Origin: UBA6107 sp964459385 | Lineage (GTDB): Bacteria > Chloroflexota > Anaerolineae > Anaerolineales > Anaerolineaceae | DNA length: 64,000 nucleotides | Assembly (NCBI GenBank): GCA_964459385.1 | Contig: CAYWLG010000005.1 | Location: forward strand, 186,001-250,000 | Direction: 5' to 3' | Part shown: one piece after another, positions 43,923-52,688 of the stretch | Position numbering within the stretch: position 1 is the stretch's first letter | Layout: every line of letters starts with the position of its first letter | Made by a program: the position numbers and the translations under genes | The notes under the pieces: generated by a model | Told to the model about the DNA's origin: nothing | Databases searched by the model: none | Seen by the model: the letters and a program-made list of their open reading frames with translations, nothing else

Positions 43923-44006
43923 TCCGTCAAGTGATGTCTGCATTCCTACTCATTAAATATTCAGAAGAGCAAAAAGGTAATTAATCAGGGCGATTACAAT
44001 ACAAAC

Positions 44007-45884
44007 CTATGGGGATACTTTGGCACTTAAGGAACAACGAAAACCAATGTTGTAGCTTGAGGTTGAAGGGTAATAATTAAGTCGATTAGAGGAACGGAGA
44101 CTGCGCTCATTATCAAGGTATGAACCCCCACGCAGAATTAGAAATTGTCCTGCGACCGGCCCCGTTGGATTCTCCGTTGGGCTGCTTAGGTAATAACCCG
44201 CTGCATACCAATCTGCCACCCATTCCCACACGTTACCCGCCATATCCAGCGCCCCAAAGGGGCTGACTCCTACCAAATAACTTCCCACTTTAGTTGTATC
44301 ACCGACGTTTCTTTTGTAATTTGCTGAAGTTACATCTGGGTCATTATTTCCCCATGGATATGTTTGCCCATTTGTGCCGCGGGCGGCCTTTTCCCACTGT
44401 GCTTCTGTGGGCAATTGTCTTCCAGCCCATTGACAATAGGCCAGTGCTTGATCCCGTTCCACATTGATTACTGGGTAATCGGCAAAACTAGCGTTGCCAT
44501 AATAAGAACTACGCGTGTAGGATGTGTTACTGGATGGCTCTGTACATTCACCTGCGTTTACGCACAACTCATACATCCCATTTGTAACTTCAGTCTGGTC
44601 GATCCAATAGGCATCTAAATGCACTGTGTGCTGTGGATGCTCATCATTATCACCAACCCCAACTAGTGATCCCATGAGAAAATTCCCAGCCGGCACATAC
44701 ATCATTGTCATTCCATCTTTGGGCGAGACTTGTTTTGAGCCGATCCCTAAGACTGGTTTATAAGGTTCTGTCCCTTCACTTGTCTCAGACTGGGTCTGCA
44801 CAATCATTGGAACAGAATCAGATACGACTGCCTCGATAGTAGTAGTACCAGTCGAAATTTGAGAAGCTATCGCCCCAGAAGAACCACTGTTCCGATTGTT
44901 AATCACTAAGTAAATCACTGAGACTAACAATCCAAGAATAGCCACCCCCGCTACCACCTGCCAAATCAACAGGTAGGAATGTTCACCTTTCTTTTCCCGT
45001 TCATTTTTTTCATTGTCGGTTGATCCAAGTAAGGCCGGTCCCAGAGATTCCTGCTTTTCTTTTTTGGCTCCAGAAATAATCGTTTCTAGTGCCCTCGACA
45101 ACTCAGAGATTGAACGATATCTTTCTTGGGGTTGCTTTTGTACTGCTTTTTCAACTATTGTTTTTACCCCTTCAGGAATTTCACCTGAAAATCTATCTAG
45201 AAAAACTGGCCCCACCATCAAATGTTGGGTAATTATTTCATCCGGCGTATTCCCATCAAAAAGCACTTTCCCGGTCAGCATCTCATAAAACACACAGCCT
45301 AATGAATATACGTCCGTGGCCGGGCTCGCAGGCGGTTTACCTCTCCATAGCTCGGGCGCCCGATAGGCCGGTGTGCCTGCTCCTACACCACTATTTTCTC
45401 CCGATGAGCTTGATGCCCGGATCGCCTTCGCCAACCCAAAATCTCCCAATACGGCATGACCATCACTATCGAATAGTATATTCGCGGGTTTGATATCTCG
45501 ATGTACCAATCCTTTTTTGTGTGCCACTTCCAACCCGACACAGATTTCACCCATGATCTTTACGGCTTCATCAAAGGGAAGTGCCCCTTCTTTTTCCAGC
45601 CGTTCTTTGAGTGAACCACCTGAAAGGTATTTCATGGCGATAAACACCCGTCCGTCAACCTCACCCATCTCGTAGATCGTAACGATGCTTGGACTATCTA
45701 AAGACGCCACCATCCTGGCTTCATTGCGAAATCGCTCCAGAAAATCAGGCTCAGTGGTTAGCTGCGGGTGCAGCACTTTCAAAGCCACCTCGCGTACCAG
45801 AGTGGTATCGATGGCCCGGTAGACGACGCCGAATCCACCTTTCCCTATTTGTTCATGGAGTTCATATTTACCGAGTTGGGTCAT
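44007..45884 (-). CDS. Membrane Ser/Thr kinase with C-terminal FGE/sulfatase-modifying-factor-like domain (1)
   Basis: A 625-aa protein. The kinase domain (about 7-270) is complete: GKGGFGVV (15-22), Lys36, HRD (128-130), DFG (148-150) and an APELWRG P+1 loop. One TM helix (about 305-328) puts the last 290 residues outside. The ectodomain is FGE-like (about 390-620: VPAGNFLMGS ... TEVTNGMYELC ... QLPTEAQWEKAARG ... ENPTGPVAG, and LRGGSYLD up to GFRCSL). The two catalytic Cys of true FGE are absent, so it is probably a sensor. Bases 45207-45776 match 57351-57920 in gene 4 without a difference. No clear ribosome-binding site; it ends the array. Confidence 0.88.
   Translation of the reverse strand: MTQLGKYELHEQIGKGGFGVVYRAIDTTLVREVALKVLHPQLTTEPDFLERFRNEARMVASLDSPSIVTIYEMGEVDGRVFIAMKYLSGGSLKERLEKEGALPFDEAVKIMGEICVGLEVAHKKGLVHRDIKPANILFDSDGHAVLGDFGLAKAIRASSSSGENSGVGAGTPAYRAPELWRGKPPASPATDVYSLGCVFYEMLTGKVLFDGNTPDEIITQHLMVGPVFLDRFSGEIPEGVKTIVEKAVQKQPQERYRSISELSRALETIISGAKKEKQESLGPALLGSTDNEKNEREKKGEHSYLLIWQVVAGVAILGLLVSVIYLVINNRNSGSSGAIASQISTGTTTIEAVVSDSVPMIVQTQSETSEGTEPYKPVLGIGSKQVSPKDGMTMMYVPAGNFLMGSLVGVGDNDEHPQHTVHLDAYWIDQTEVTNGMYELCVNAGECTEPSSNTSYTRSSYYGNASFADYPVINVERDQALAYCQWAGRQLPTEAQWEKAARGTNGQTYPWGNNDPDVTSANYKRNVGDTTKVGSYLVGVSPFGALDMAGNVWEWVADWYAAGYYLSSPTENPTGPVAGQFLILRGGSYLDNERSLRSSNRLNYYPSTSSYNIGFRCSLSAKVSP
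45207..45776 (-). repeat. Kinase-domain tract matching gene FGE-4, copy 1
   Basis: Line-by-line comparison with 57351-57920 shows no difference over 570 bases, after which the sequences diverge abruptly on the 3' side of the coding strand and within two substitutions on the 5' side. Both copies are in the same orientation, 12.1 kb apart. Confidence 0.88.
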
Positions 45885-45918
45885 GGTATTTTGACATCAT
45901 TTCTTTGTAAAGTAAATT

Positions 45919-47109
45919 TTATGAAAAAATAGTTAATTTGTCTCTTTCCAAATCTTTAATCGCAGACTTGGATAAATTGCCCAGACCATACAATTTTAGA
46001 TTAGTTAGGTTTGGAAGATTCTTTAAAGAATGAAGGCCAAAGCTTGTGATCTTTTCACAATTTGAGAGGTCAATATCTTCGAGTGATTTAATCTCCACAA
46101 TAAAAGAAATCCCTCGATCGGTAATATTCTCACATCTGGTGAGGTTTAACTCCGTCAAGTCAGATAAATATTTCAAATTTTGAAGATCATGGTCTTTAAT
46201 TTGAACACATCCATCCAGATTCAATTTCTTAAGGGTTTTTAACTGACCGACAGATGAGAGACCCAATCCACCGATTTTTGTATGACCGAGATGCAATTCC
46301 TCTATATGTTTGAAATTGCTAAGATCATTAAGGTTCCAATCTTCTAAATCATCGATATTAAGATACAGTACTTTAAGCTTCGGTAAACCTGATAAGCTTT
46401 TAATACCCATTCCTCTGATATTCTCGCATTGAGTGAGCTTCAAGAATTCAAGTTCCCTTAATCGAACTAAATTTTGCAAACCTTCATCAGTTATGCTGGT
46501 AAAGCTCAAATCTAATATGCGAAGGTTTGCTAAATTAGATATGTAAGAGAGGCAAAAATCATCAATTTGCTGGCAAAAATTAAGGTCTAGCTCCTCGAGC
46601 TTTTTTAAATAAGAAATATGCATAATCCCAGATAAAGAAATTTCTTTAACACTACTCAAATATAATTTCTGTAAGTTAACTAATCCTTTTAAATTCTCAA
46701 GACCAGAATCAGAAATATTATCGTTTATGGAAATATCTAATTTTTCAAGACCGATTAGGGCTTTGATATTTGCTAAACTAGTATCCGAGAAATTTTTACA
46801 ATGCATAATTGTTAGACTCTTTAAGTTTTTAAGTCTTTGCAGACAAGAGAATCCTCTATCAGTAATATGGTTATTTCCTGATAAACTGAGCGCCTCTAAA
46901 TTAATAAAACGATCCAAAATTGCCATGGTCACATCTGTGATCTGGTCTTCTTCAGAAAAGGAAAAATTATTTATTTCACGAATACTTTGCGCAACTACAG
47001 GCAGCTGGCTAATTAACCTATAATATTCATCATTTTGTGGAAATCCGTAAAATTCTACCTCTTCTATTGCAGGAATTAGGTGTAAGACTGACAGACCTGC
47101 TAACGTCAA
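45919..47109 (-). CDS. Leucine-rich-repeat ORF, probable C-terminal continuation of the upstream kinase
   Basis: A 396-aa ORF made almost entirely of about 23- to 26-residue LRRs of the cysteine-containing type (L-x-x-L-x-L-x-x-C-x-x-I-T-D-x-G-L), with no signal peptide or TM. As an independent gene it would start at TTG 47109 with only AAAGG touching the codon. Reading further upstream in this frame continues a perfect LRR (IKITGCKRLTLAGLSVLHL) that joins the kinase-LRR ORF at an A7 run. I therefore read it as the C-terminal part of a single 1296-aa protein. Confidence 0.75.
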   Translation of the reverse strand: MTLAGLSVLHLIPAIEEVEFYGFPQNDEYYRLISQLPVVAQSIREINNFSFSEEDQITDVTMAILDRFINLEALSLSGNNHITDRGFSCLQRLKNLKSLTIMHCKNFSDTSLANIKALIGLEKLDISINDNISDSGLENLKGLVNLQKLYLSSVKEISLSGIMHISYLKKLEELDLNFCQQIDDFCLSYISNLANLRILDLSFTSITDEGLQNLVRLRELEFLKLTQCENIRGMGIKSLSGLPKLKVLYLNIDDLEDWNLNDLSNFKHIEELHLGHTKIGGLGLSSVGQLKTLKKLNLDGCVQIKDHDLQNLKYLSDLTELNLTRCENITDRGISFIVEIKSLEDIDLSNCEKITSFGLHSLKNLPNLTNLKLYGLGNLSKSAIKDLERDKLTIFS

Positions 47110-49808
47110 CCTTTTACAACCGGTAATTTTAATTTTTTTAAGTTTTTAAACACTGGTAGTACACGAAGGCCATCATCAGTAATAGAGTCATTGTAAGAAA
47201 GATCCAATTCTTCAGCTTTTTCAGAAAAAACCGAAAGTTTACTTAAATTGTTTAGTCCCTGGTCATCTAATGAAGCGCGATTAAAGCTGATCTTTTGAAG
47301 AGAAGGTAGATTCTTCAGGTAACTGAATCCTGCCCCAGTTATTTTTGTACATGATTCAATAGTTAATTCTGTCAGTGAAACCATATTAGACAAATGAATC
47401 AAACAGGAATCAGATAATTGTTCATTATGACTTATATCCAACCTTGTAAGTTTTTGTAATTTTGATATTCTTGAAAGATCAATATCCCTCAAGGACTTCA
47501 TATTGCTTAGTTTTAGTTCTGTCAGCTCGGGGAAATTTTCAAGCGCTACTAAACCTTGGCCTGTAATTTGTTCGTTGCCATCCAAGCTTAACGAATTTAT
47601 CTTTGAAGAAAATGGTAGTTTTGAATAATTCTCCAATCCTTGATTTGAAAGACTCACCCCATAAAGCGAAAACGCATTAAGCTTAGGTAATGAGCTTAAA
47701 GGTAGAAAACCGCTTCCATTGATCTTTGTGCAATTCATGATGGATAAATTTTTCAAATTTAACAAGGAACTTACATAACTCAAGCCTGTGTCTGTGATCC
47801 CCTTGCAGTCATCCAATTTTAATGTCGCCAATTGCGAAAGTTGACCAACGGACTTAAGGGTTCCATCGGAAATCAGCGTATCTCCAAGGTGAAGCCATTC
47901 AAGCGATGACAATTTGCTGATTCCCACAAAACCGCGGTCAGATATCTGCTTGCAGCCTCGAAGACTGAGCGTTGTAAGTCCAGAATTCCGGCAAATCAAT
48001 TCTAAGCATGAATCATCCAAATTTTCACAATCATATAGATATAAAGCTTTGATTCTTTCTAGGTGAGTAAAAAAAAGTATGCTTTGTTTATTAATATTTG
48101 GCGATCTACCCAGATTAAGTTCTTCAAGGTTTTCAAAATCGGCCAGATGATCCAAATGGATTTCAGAAATTTGCGGATTACCGTGAATGGAAAAACGTTT
48201 TAACGTTTTCAGTTTTTTTAGGAAGTGTAAACATTCTCCATGAACTTTTTCACAATTTTCGATATACAGAATCTCTAAACATTCGTGATCCTGAAAGTTG
48301 GAAATTCCTTGATCGCTTACCAATTTACAGCCTGACATTGTAAGACTCTTTAGGCTTTTAATTTTCGCAAGATGATATACACCTTCATCTGACAATGATT
48401 CACAATCACCCACGTTAATGTTTTTAATCTTAGTGGAGTAAGAAAAATTCGCGAAACCTGAACCAGTGATCGCATCACAATCATATAGTGATAGTTCTTC
48501 TAATGTTGGGATCGAACTAAGTATAGCTAATCCATTATCCGTGAAATGCTTCAAATCTTGTAGATATAGGCTTTTTAACCTGGGTAACTTTTGCAAATCA
48601 AGTATTGAAAAATCATTTATACCTATACAGTATCTAAGATCAAGTTCCTCTAATGTAGCCAAGTTTTGAAGTACTTTTAATGCATTTTCATCAAGCAAAT
48701 CGTTAAAACCGAGATCTAGATAAATAATTGGATAATTTTCAATTTCATCTATTAACTCCGCTAGCATTTCAGTACTATAGTTAGAGTTATTGATCTTAAT
48801 CCCCAAATCAAAATTATCTGGTATTTCTACTTCTCCAGGTGTTTCACCTGCATATTCCCAATCACTACCCTCATCATGTGAGCGTAAAAAAACATAAACT
48901 TGTCGTGCTGATTGAAATTTACCTTGACCCTGTAAATTATCTGATTTTATTTCAAAAGGTGGATTGTCTAGAATGGTTGCCTGATTGTGGGGGACTTGCT
49001 CGAGTTTACTGCGTAACTCATTAATAATCTTTGAAATATCCTGGCTTCTTTCTTGAGGATTCATTGCAAGCATTTTTTGCAATATTTGATTCAGATTTAG
49101 TGGCAAGTCTTCATCCAGCCTTGGCCCATCTAAAACATGCTTCGTCATGATATCAACAGGGGTTTCGCCTTCAAAAAGGATTTTGCCGGTCAACATTTCG
49201 TAGAATATACACCCCATGCTATAGATATCAGAAGCAGGTGTAGCAGGTTTCCCTCTCCAAATTTCTGGAGCAATGTAAGCGGGTGTGCCTAATAACACAC
49301 CAGTGGTGCTCATACCGCTGGTGGAAGCTGATCTGACCAAGCCAAAATCTGTCAGCACAGCTCCATCAGTGGGGCTGATGATGATATTTGCCGGCTTGAT
49401 ATCTCTATGGATGAACCCCTTTTCATGAGCAAACTGCAGTCCCTCTCCAACCTGCTGCATTATTGGGATGACCTCATCCAACGGAAGTTTCTGTCGTTCC
49501 TTCAATATTACATCCAGAGATTTGCCCTCAATGTAACGCATGACCAAGAAAATACGTCCATCGGCTTCATCCAGATCGAGGATGGTGGCAATGTGCGGAT
49601 GAAAGAGCGAACCGGCTGCCAAAGCTTCGCGTTTGAAACGTGCAATTACATCAGCGTCATCTGCAAAGCCAGGTTTAAGCACTTTGACCGCCACTTTGCG
49701 TTCTATCGAATCTGTGGCTAGATAGACAGTGCCAAAACCACCTTTGCCAAGTTCTTTTTGCAATTTGTATTTGCCGAGCGTAGACAAAAAATTATTCGCT
49801 GTCTTCAT
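47106..49808 (-). CDS. Ser/Thr kinase with leucine-rich-repeat domain
   Basis: A 900-aa protein. Kinase at about 10-270 (GKGGFGTV, AVKVLKPG, FIHRDIKPANIIIS, TDFGLVRS), then a linker with a beta-rich piece (RQVYVFLRSHDEGSDWEY), then LRRs from about 350 to the end. No TM helix is seen, so kinase and LRRs are cytoplasmic. The LRRs should bind a protein partner. The DNA of the LRR part is AT-rich compared with the neighbouring kinases. The last LRR is cut off by a stop at 47106, 25 bases after an A7 run; the missing part continues in the -1 frame. Confidence 0.82.
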   Translation of the reverse strand: MKTANNFLSTLGKYKLQKELGKGGFGTVYLATDSIERKVAVKVLKPGFADDADVIARFKREALAAGSLFHPHIATILDLDEADGRIFLVMRYIEGKSLDVILKERQKLPLDEVIPIMQQVGEGLQFAHEKGFIHRDIKPANIIISPTDGAVLTDFGLVRSASTSGMSTTGVLLGTPAYIAPEIWRGKPATPASDIYSMGCIFYEMLTGKILFEGETPVDIMTKHVLDGPRLDEDLPLNLNQILQKMLAMNPQERSQDISKIINELRSKLEQVPHNQATILDNPPFEIKSDNLQGQGKFQSARQVYVFLRSHDEGSDWEYAGETPGEVEIPDNFDLGIKINNSNYSTEMLAELIDEIENYPIIYLDLGFNDLLDENALKVLQNLATLEELDLRYCIGINDFSILDLQKLPRLKSLYLQDLKHFTDNGLAILSSIPTLEELSLYDCDAITGSGFANFSYSTKIKNINVGDCESLSDEGVYHLAKIKSLKSLTMSGCKLVSDQGISNFQDHECLEILYIENCEKVHGECLHFLKKLKTLKRFSIHGNPQISEIHLDHLADFENLEELNLGRSPNINKQSILFFTHLERIKALYLYDCENLDDSCLELICRNSGLTTLSLRGCKQISDRGFVGISKLSSLEWLHLGDTLISDGTLKSVGQLSQLATLKLDDCKGITDTGLSYVSSLLNLKNLSIMNCTKINGSGFLPLSSLPKLNAFSLYGVSLSNQGLENYSKLPFSSKINSLSLDGNEQITGQGLVALENFPELTELKLSNMKSLRDIDLSRISKLQKLTRLDISHNEQLSDSCLIHLSNMVSLTELTIESCTKITGAGFSYLKNLPSLQKISFNRASLDDQGLNNLSKLSVFSEKAEELDLSYNDSITDDGLRVLPVFKNLKKLKLPVVKG
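47133..47139 (-). other. A7 run, candidate -1 frameshift or slippage site
   Basis: Seven A on the coding strand (TTA AAA AAA TTA). Re-reading one A gives AAA ATT AAA ATT ACC, which keeps the LRR pattern in register and removes the early stop. The combined length, 3890 bases plus one, is exactly 1297 codons. Confidence 0.6.
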
Positions 49809-49823
49809 TCTTATATTACCTTT

Positions 49824-52613
49824 TTACTTAACTAAAGTCAGATTATAGAGACCAGCGATACTGTAGCCATCCATCAGATCTAATGGCGGAATTGGTGGAT
49901 TGGTGCCATCGCCTAAATGTGGAAAGTTTGCCCAAACATTTTCATTCACTGTGTGAAAAGCCTGTGGGCGATACATCAAAGTGAAGGAAGGAACATCGGT
50001 CAAATAGATCTTAACCAACTGAGTGTATGCTTCCTTGAGGGCCACAGTATCAGACATGGTCGGGATTGCCTGGATCAGTGCGTCAGCTTCAGGATTGATG
50101 TAACCACCCCAGTTACCATCCCAGTTGTTAGTAGTCTTGGCAAATTCGCTGCTCATCAAATGACGGATGCGGTTCCATGGCTGGGCCGGGCCAGCGCCAT
50201 CTGACCACATCATGAAGATATCATAACCATTTTGCAGAGGCCAGTTGGTAATAACAGCCTGATAAACAGACCATTCAGGATAGTTGGTGGTGATATCGAT
50301 ACCGATATTCCTACCAGCAGCCGCAACAACCTCCATGGCAGCCTGCCAGTCGGACCAGCCATTCGGACAGGTAGCGACATAGGACAGTTTTATGCCTTTG
50401 TATTCACGCCATCCATCACCATCGGTATCAACAATACCAGCGACATCGAGCATCGTCTTGGCACCCTCAATATCATTGCCAGCCCACTGCAGATCAGCCA
50501 CAGCGTCGTGATCGTAGAGAGCCTGTTCGCCGGGGGTAGGGTTCATCAAGGAGCGAGGAACCTGGATGAAGGTTGCAGATTGGTTTGTCAAAGCATTGGC
50601 AATGATGGTGTCGTAATCAACCGCAATGGCGATCGCTTTGCGGATGGTTACATTGTTCAATCCATAGGAGCCGAGATTAAATATAGCGGTCGGGAGGCTT
50701 GCGCCCATATCGTAAGGTGCATCGGGAAAATAAGTAGAGATGGGTAAATTGTCCTTCAACCATAGATCCTGAACATTGGAATAAAATTGTTGAGAGACAT
50801 CCACTTCGCCGGCCTTGAGGGCGGTTGTGCCGGCAGCATTATCTTTGTAGATAACATGAGCCAGGTACTTGGGAGCAGGCAGCTTACCCCACATGGTAGC
50901 ATCAGCCCCCCAATAATTGTCATCACGAACAAGGACTATTTTGGTATCATCAGCAAAGAGCTTGTGATACGGGCCAGAGTAAACAACGTCTTCAGCAGTA
51001 TCGGCAAGGAAGGCTGCTGGGTCGCCATTGGTGCGTGCCTCTAGGGTCTGCGTCCATTTCTTTTGAATGACATAATTACTGTTGACATATGCCTCGACCA
51101 GAAGGGGATACAAAGCCTTGCCATGATCGTCAAGTTTTGCCTTGATCACAACTGTAGATGTGTCGATTGCAATAATATCTTCGATGTAACCTTTGCCAAC
51201 AGCGCCGGTTGAGTCGTTATATCTGACGTGGGTAGCCCAAGTGTAAGCGACATCGTCTGCGGTCACGGCAGTGCCATCACTCCATTTTGCAGCTTTCTTG
51301 ATTTTGAAGGTGAGTTCAGTTTTCTCATCGTTCCAAGAATAAGCGCCATCTGCCAAAAGAGGATATACCTTGCCATCCAGCATATTGTAAATGTAAGGCG
51401 TTTCGAACATGGTCACTCGGGCATTATCCTGTTGTGCAATCGCCATGGCATTATTGCAGTTGGAAGAGTATGGATTCCAGCAGAAAACTGAACCCCATTG
51501 TTGGCCACTGAAATATAGAGTTTCATTGCGGGGTAAGTCATTGGCACCGGTTATTGGTTGTATTTCATTGTTATCTGTGATCAGCGTCGCTGTGGAAGAC
51601 AAAGCAGTTGCTGTAGAAATGGGGCTTGTTAATGTCGTTTTTGGTGAGAACCAGCCACTGGACATGCCAATAATTAGTATCACCACAATCAACCCGGCTA
51701 CCATGCTCACTGCGGTCTGCCAAGGCTGCCACCTCTTCGTAGGCAGTGTTGTTGGTGACTTTATTTGTACTGGTGGGATAACTGAATATCTTTGTGGTAC
51801 AGGTATGGATATGGGATTCATTACTGGCTGCAGGTCATTCAGCGCAGTTGTGAATCCAACTATACTTTGATAACGTTCTGCAGGATTCTTAGCCAATGCC
51901 CGACTAAGTACGCCGAGTATTGGGTCATGAACGTTTTTATCCAGTTGCGGTCCATCCAGCACATGTTTTGTCATTACATCAGCGGGACTATCGCCTTCAA
52001 ATAGTACTTTACCGGTAAGCATTTCATAAAAGATGCAACCCATACTGTAAATATCCGATGCCTGAGTTGCCGGCTGGCCACGCCAGATCTCAGGTGCCAT
52101 GTAAGCCGGGGTGCCCAGCATGGCACCGGTAGTGCTCATGCCACTGGTGGTAGCTGATCTTGCCAGACCAAAATCGGTCAGGACTGCTCCTTCAGTGGGG
52201 CTGATAATGATGTTCGCAGGTTTGATGTCACGATGGATGAACCCTTTGTCATGCGCGAATTGTAGTCCCTCGCTTACTTGTTGAATTATTGTAATGGCTT
52301 CATCCAGCGGAAGTTTCTGCCGTTCTTTTAATACCACATCCAGGGATTTGCCCTCAATGTAACGCATGGCCAGAAAAACACGACCATCGGCCTCGTCAAG
52401 ATCGAGAATAGTGGCAATGTGCGGGTGAAAGAGAGAGCCGGCCGCCAGCGCTTCACGCTTGAAGCGAGCCAGTACCTCTGGATCATCTGCAAAACCGGGT
52501 TTAAGTACTTTCACTGCCACGGTGCGTCCAATATTATCTGTGGCTCGGTAGACAACGCCGAATCCACCTTTTCCAAGTTGTTCATGGAGTTCATATTTAC
52601 CTAGTGTGGTCAT
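49824..52613 (-). CDS. Membrane Ser/Thr kinase fused to extracellular family-5 solute-binding domain
   Basis: A 929-aa fusion. Kinase at about 5-265 (GKGGFGVV, AVKVLKPG, HRDIKPANIIIS, TDFGLARS, APEIWRG), TM helix near 300-322 (AGLIVVILIIGMSSGWF), then an extracytoplasmic SBP_bac_5 domain to the end. The latter shows LTFKIKKAAKWSDGTAVTADDV, YWGADATMWG and WREYKGIKLSYVATCP, like oligopeptide- or cellooligosaccharide-binding proteins. No signal peptide or lipobox precedes it because the kinase TM anchors it. The start at 52613 has GGAG 9 bases upstream. It should bind a nutrient outside and signal inside. The kinase part is very like that of the LRR kinase next to it. Confidence 0.88.
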   Translation of the reverse strand: MTTLGKYELHEQLGKGGFGVVYRATDNIGRTVAVKVLKPGFADDPEVLARFKREALAAGSLFHPHIATILDLDEADGRVFLAMRYIEGKSLDVVLKERQKLPLDEAITIIQQVSEGLQFAHDKGFIHRDIKPANIIISPTEGAVLTDFGLARSATTSGMSTTGAMLGTPAYMAPEIWRGQPATQASDIYSMGCIFYEMLTGKVLFEGDSPADVMTKHVLDGPQLDKNVHDPILGVLSRALAKNPAERYQSIVGFTTALNDLQPVMNPISIPVPQRYSVIPPVQIKSPTTLPTKRWQPWQTAVSMVAGLIVVILIIGMSSGWFSPKTTLTSPISTATALSSTATLITDNNEIQPITGANDLPRNETLYFSGQQWGSVFCWNPYSSNCNNAMAIAQQDNARVTMFETPYIYNMLDGKVYPLLADGAYSWNDEKTELTFKIKKAAKWSDGTAVTADDVAYTWATHVRYNDSTGAVGKGYIEDIIAIDTSTVVIKAKLDDHGKALYPLLVEAYVNSNYVIQKKWTQTLEARTNGDPAAFLADTAEDVVYSGPYHKLFADDTKIVLVRDDNYWGADATMWGKLPAPKYLAHVIYKDNAAGTTALKAGEVDVSQQFYSNVQDLWLKDNLPISTYFPDAPYDMGASLPTAIFNLGSYGLNNVTIRKAIAIAVDYDTIIANALTNQSATFIQVPRSLMNPTPGEQALYDHDAVADLQWAGNDIEGAKTMLDVAGIVDTDGDGWREYKGIKLSYVATCPNGWSDWQAAMEVVAAAGRNIGIDITTNYPEWSVYQAVITNWPLQNGYDIFMMWSDGAGPAQPWNRIRHLMSSEFAKTTNNWDGNWGGYINPEADALIQAIPTMSDTVALKEAYTQLVKIYLTDVPSFTLMYRPQAFHTVNENVWANFPHLGDGTNPPIPPLDLMDGYSIAGLYNLTLVK

Positions 52614-52688
52614 TGTGTTGTTCTCCAAAATAAATTATCAAACGATCAGTTATTCAAAAATCATAAGATCAGAATTATTTCTTGTTCC

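Larger units (their letters stand above)
42975..44006. other. 1.03-kb region without an intact gene; holds repeat copy B and remnants
   Basis: It lies upstream of the sigma-factor gene and downstream of the kinase array. It contains repeat copy B (43671-43922), an imperfect hairpin (43339-43382), a 22-base tRNA-3'-end-like segment (43607-43628) and a 78-codon minus-strand frame (43124-43360) of normal composition that I do not recognise and which has no good start site. The promoter of the sigma gene should lie at 42975-43070, but I see no clear -35/-10 pair. Confidence 0.55.
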
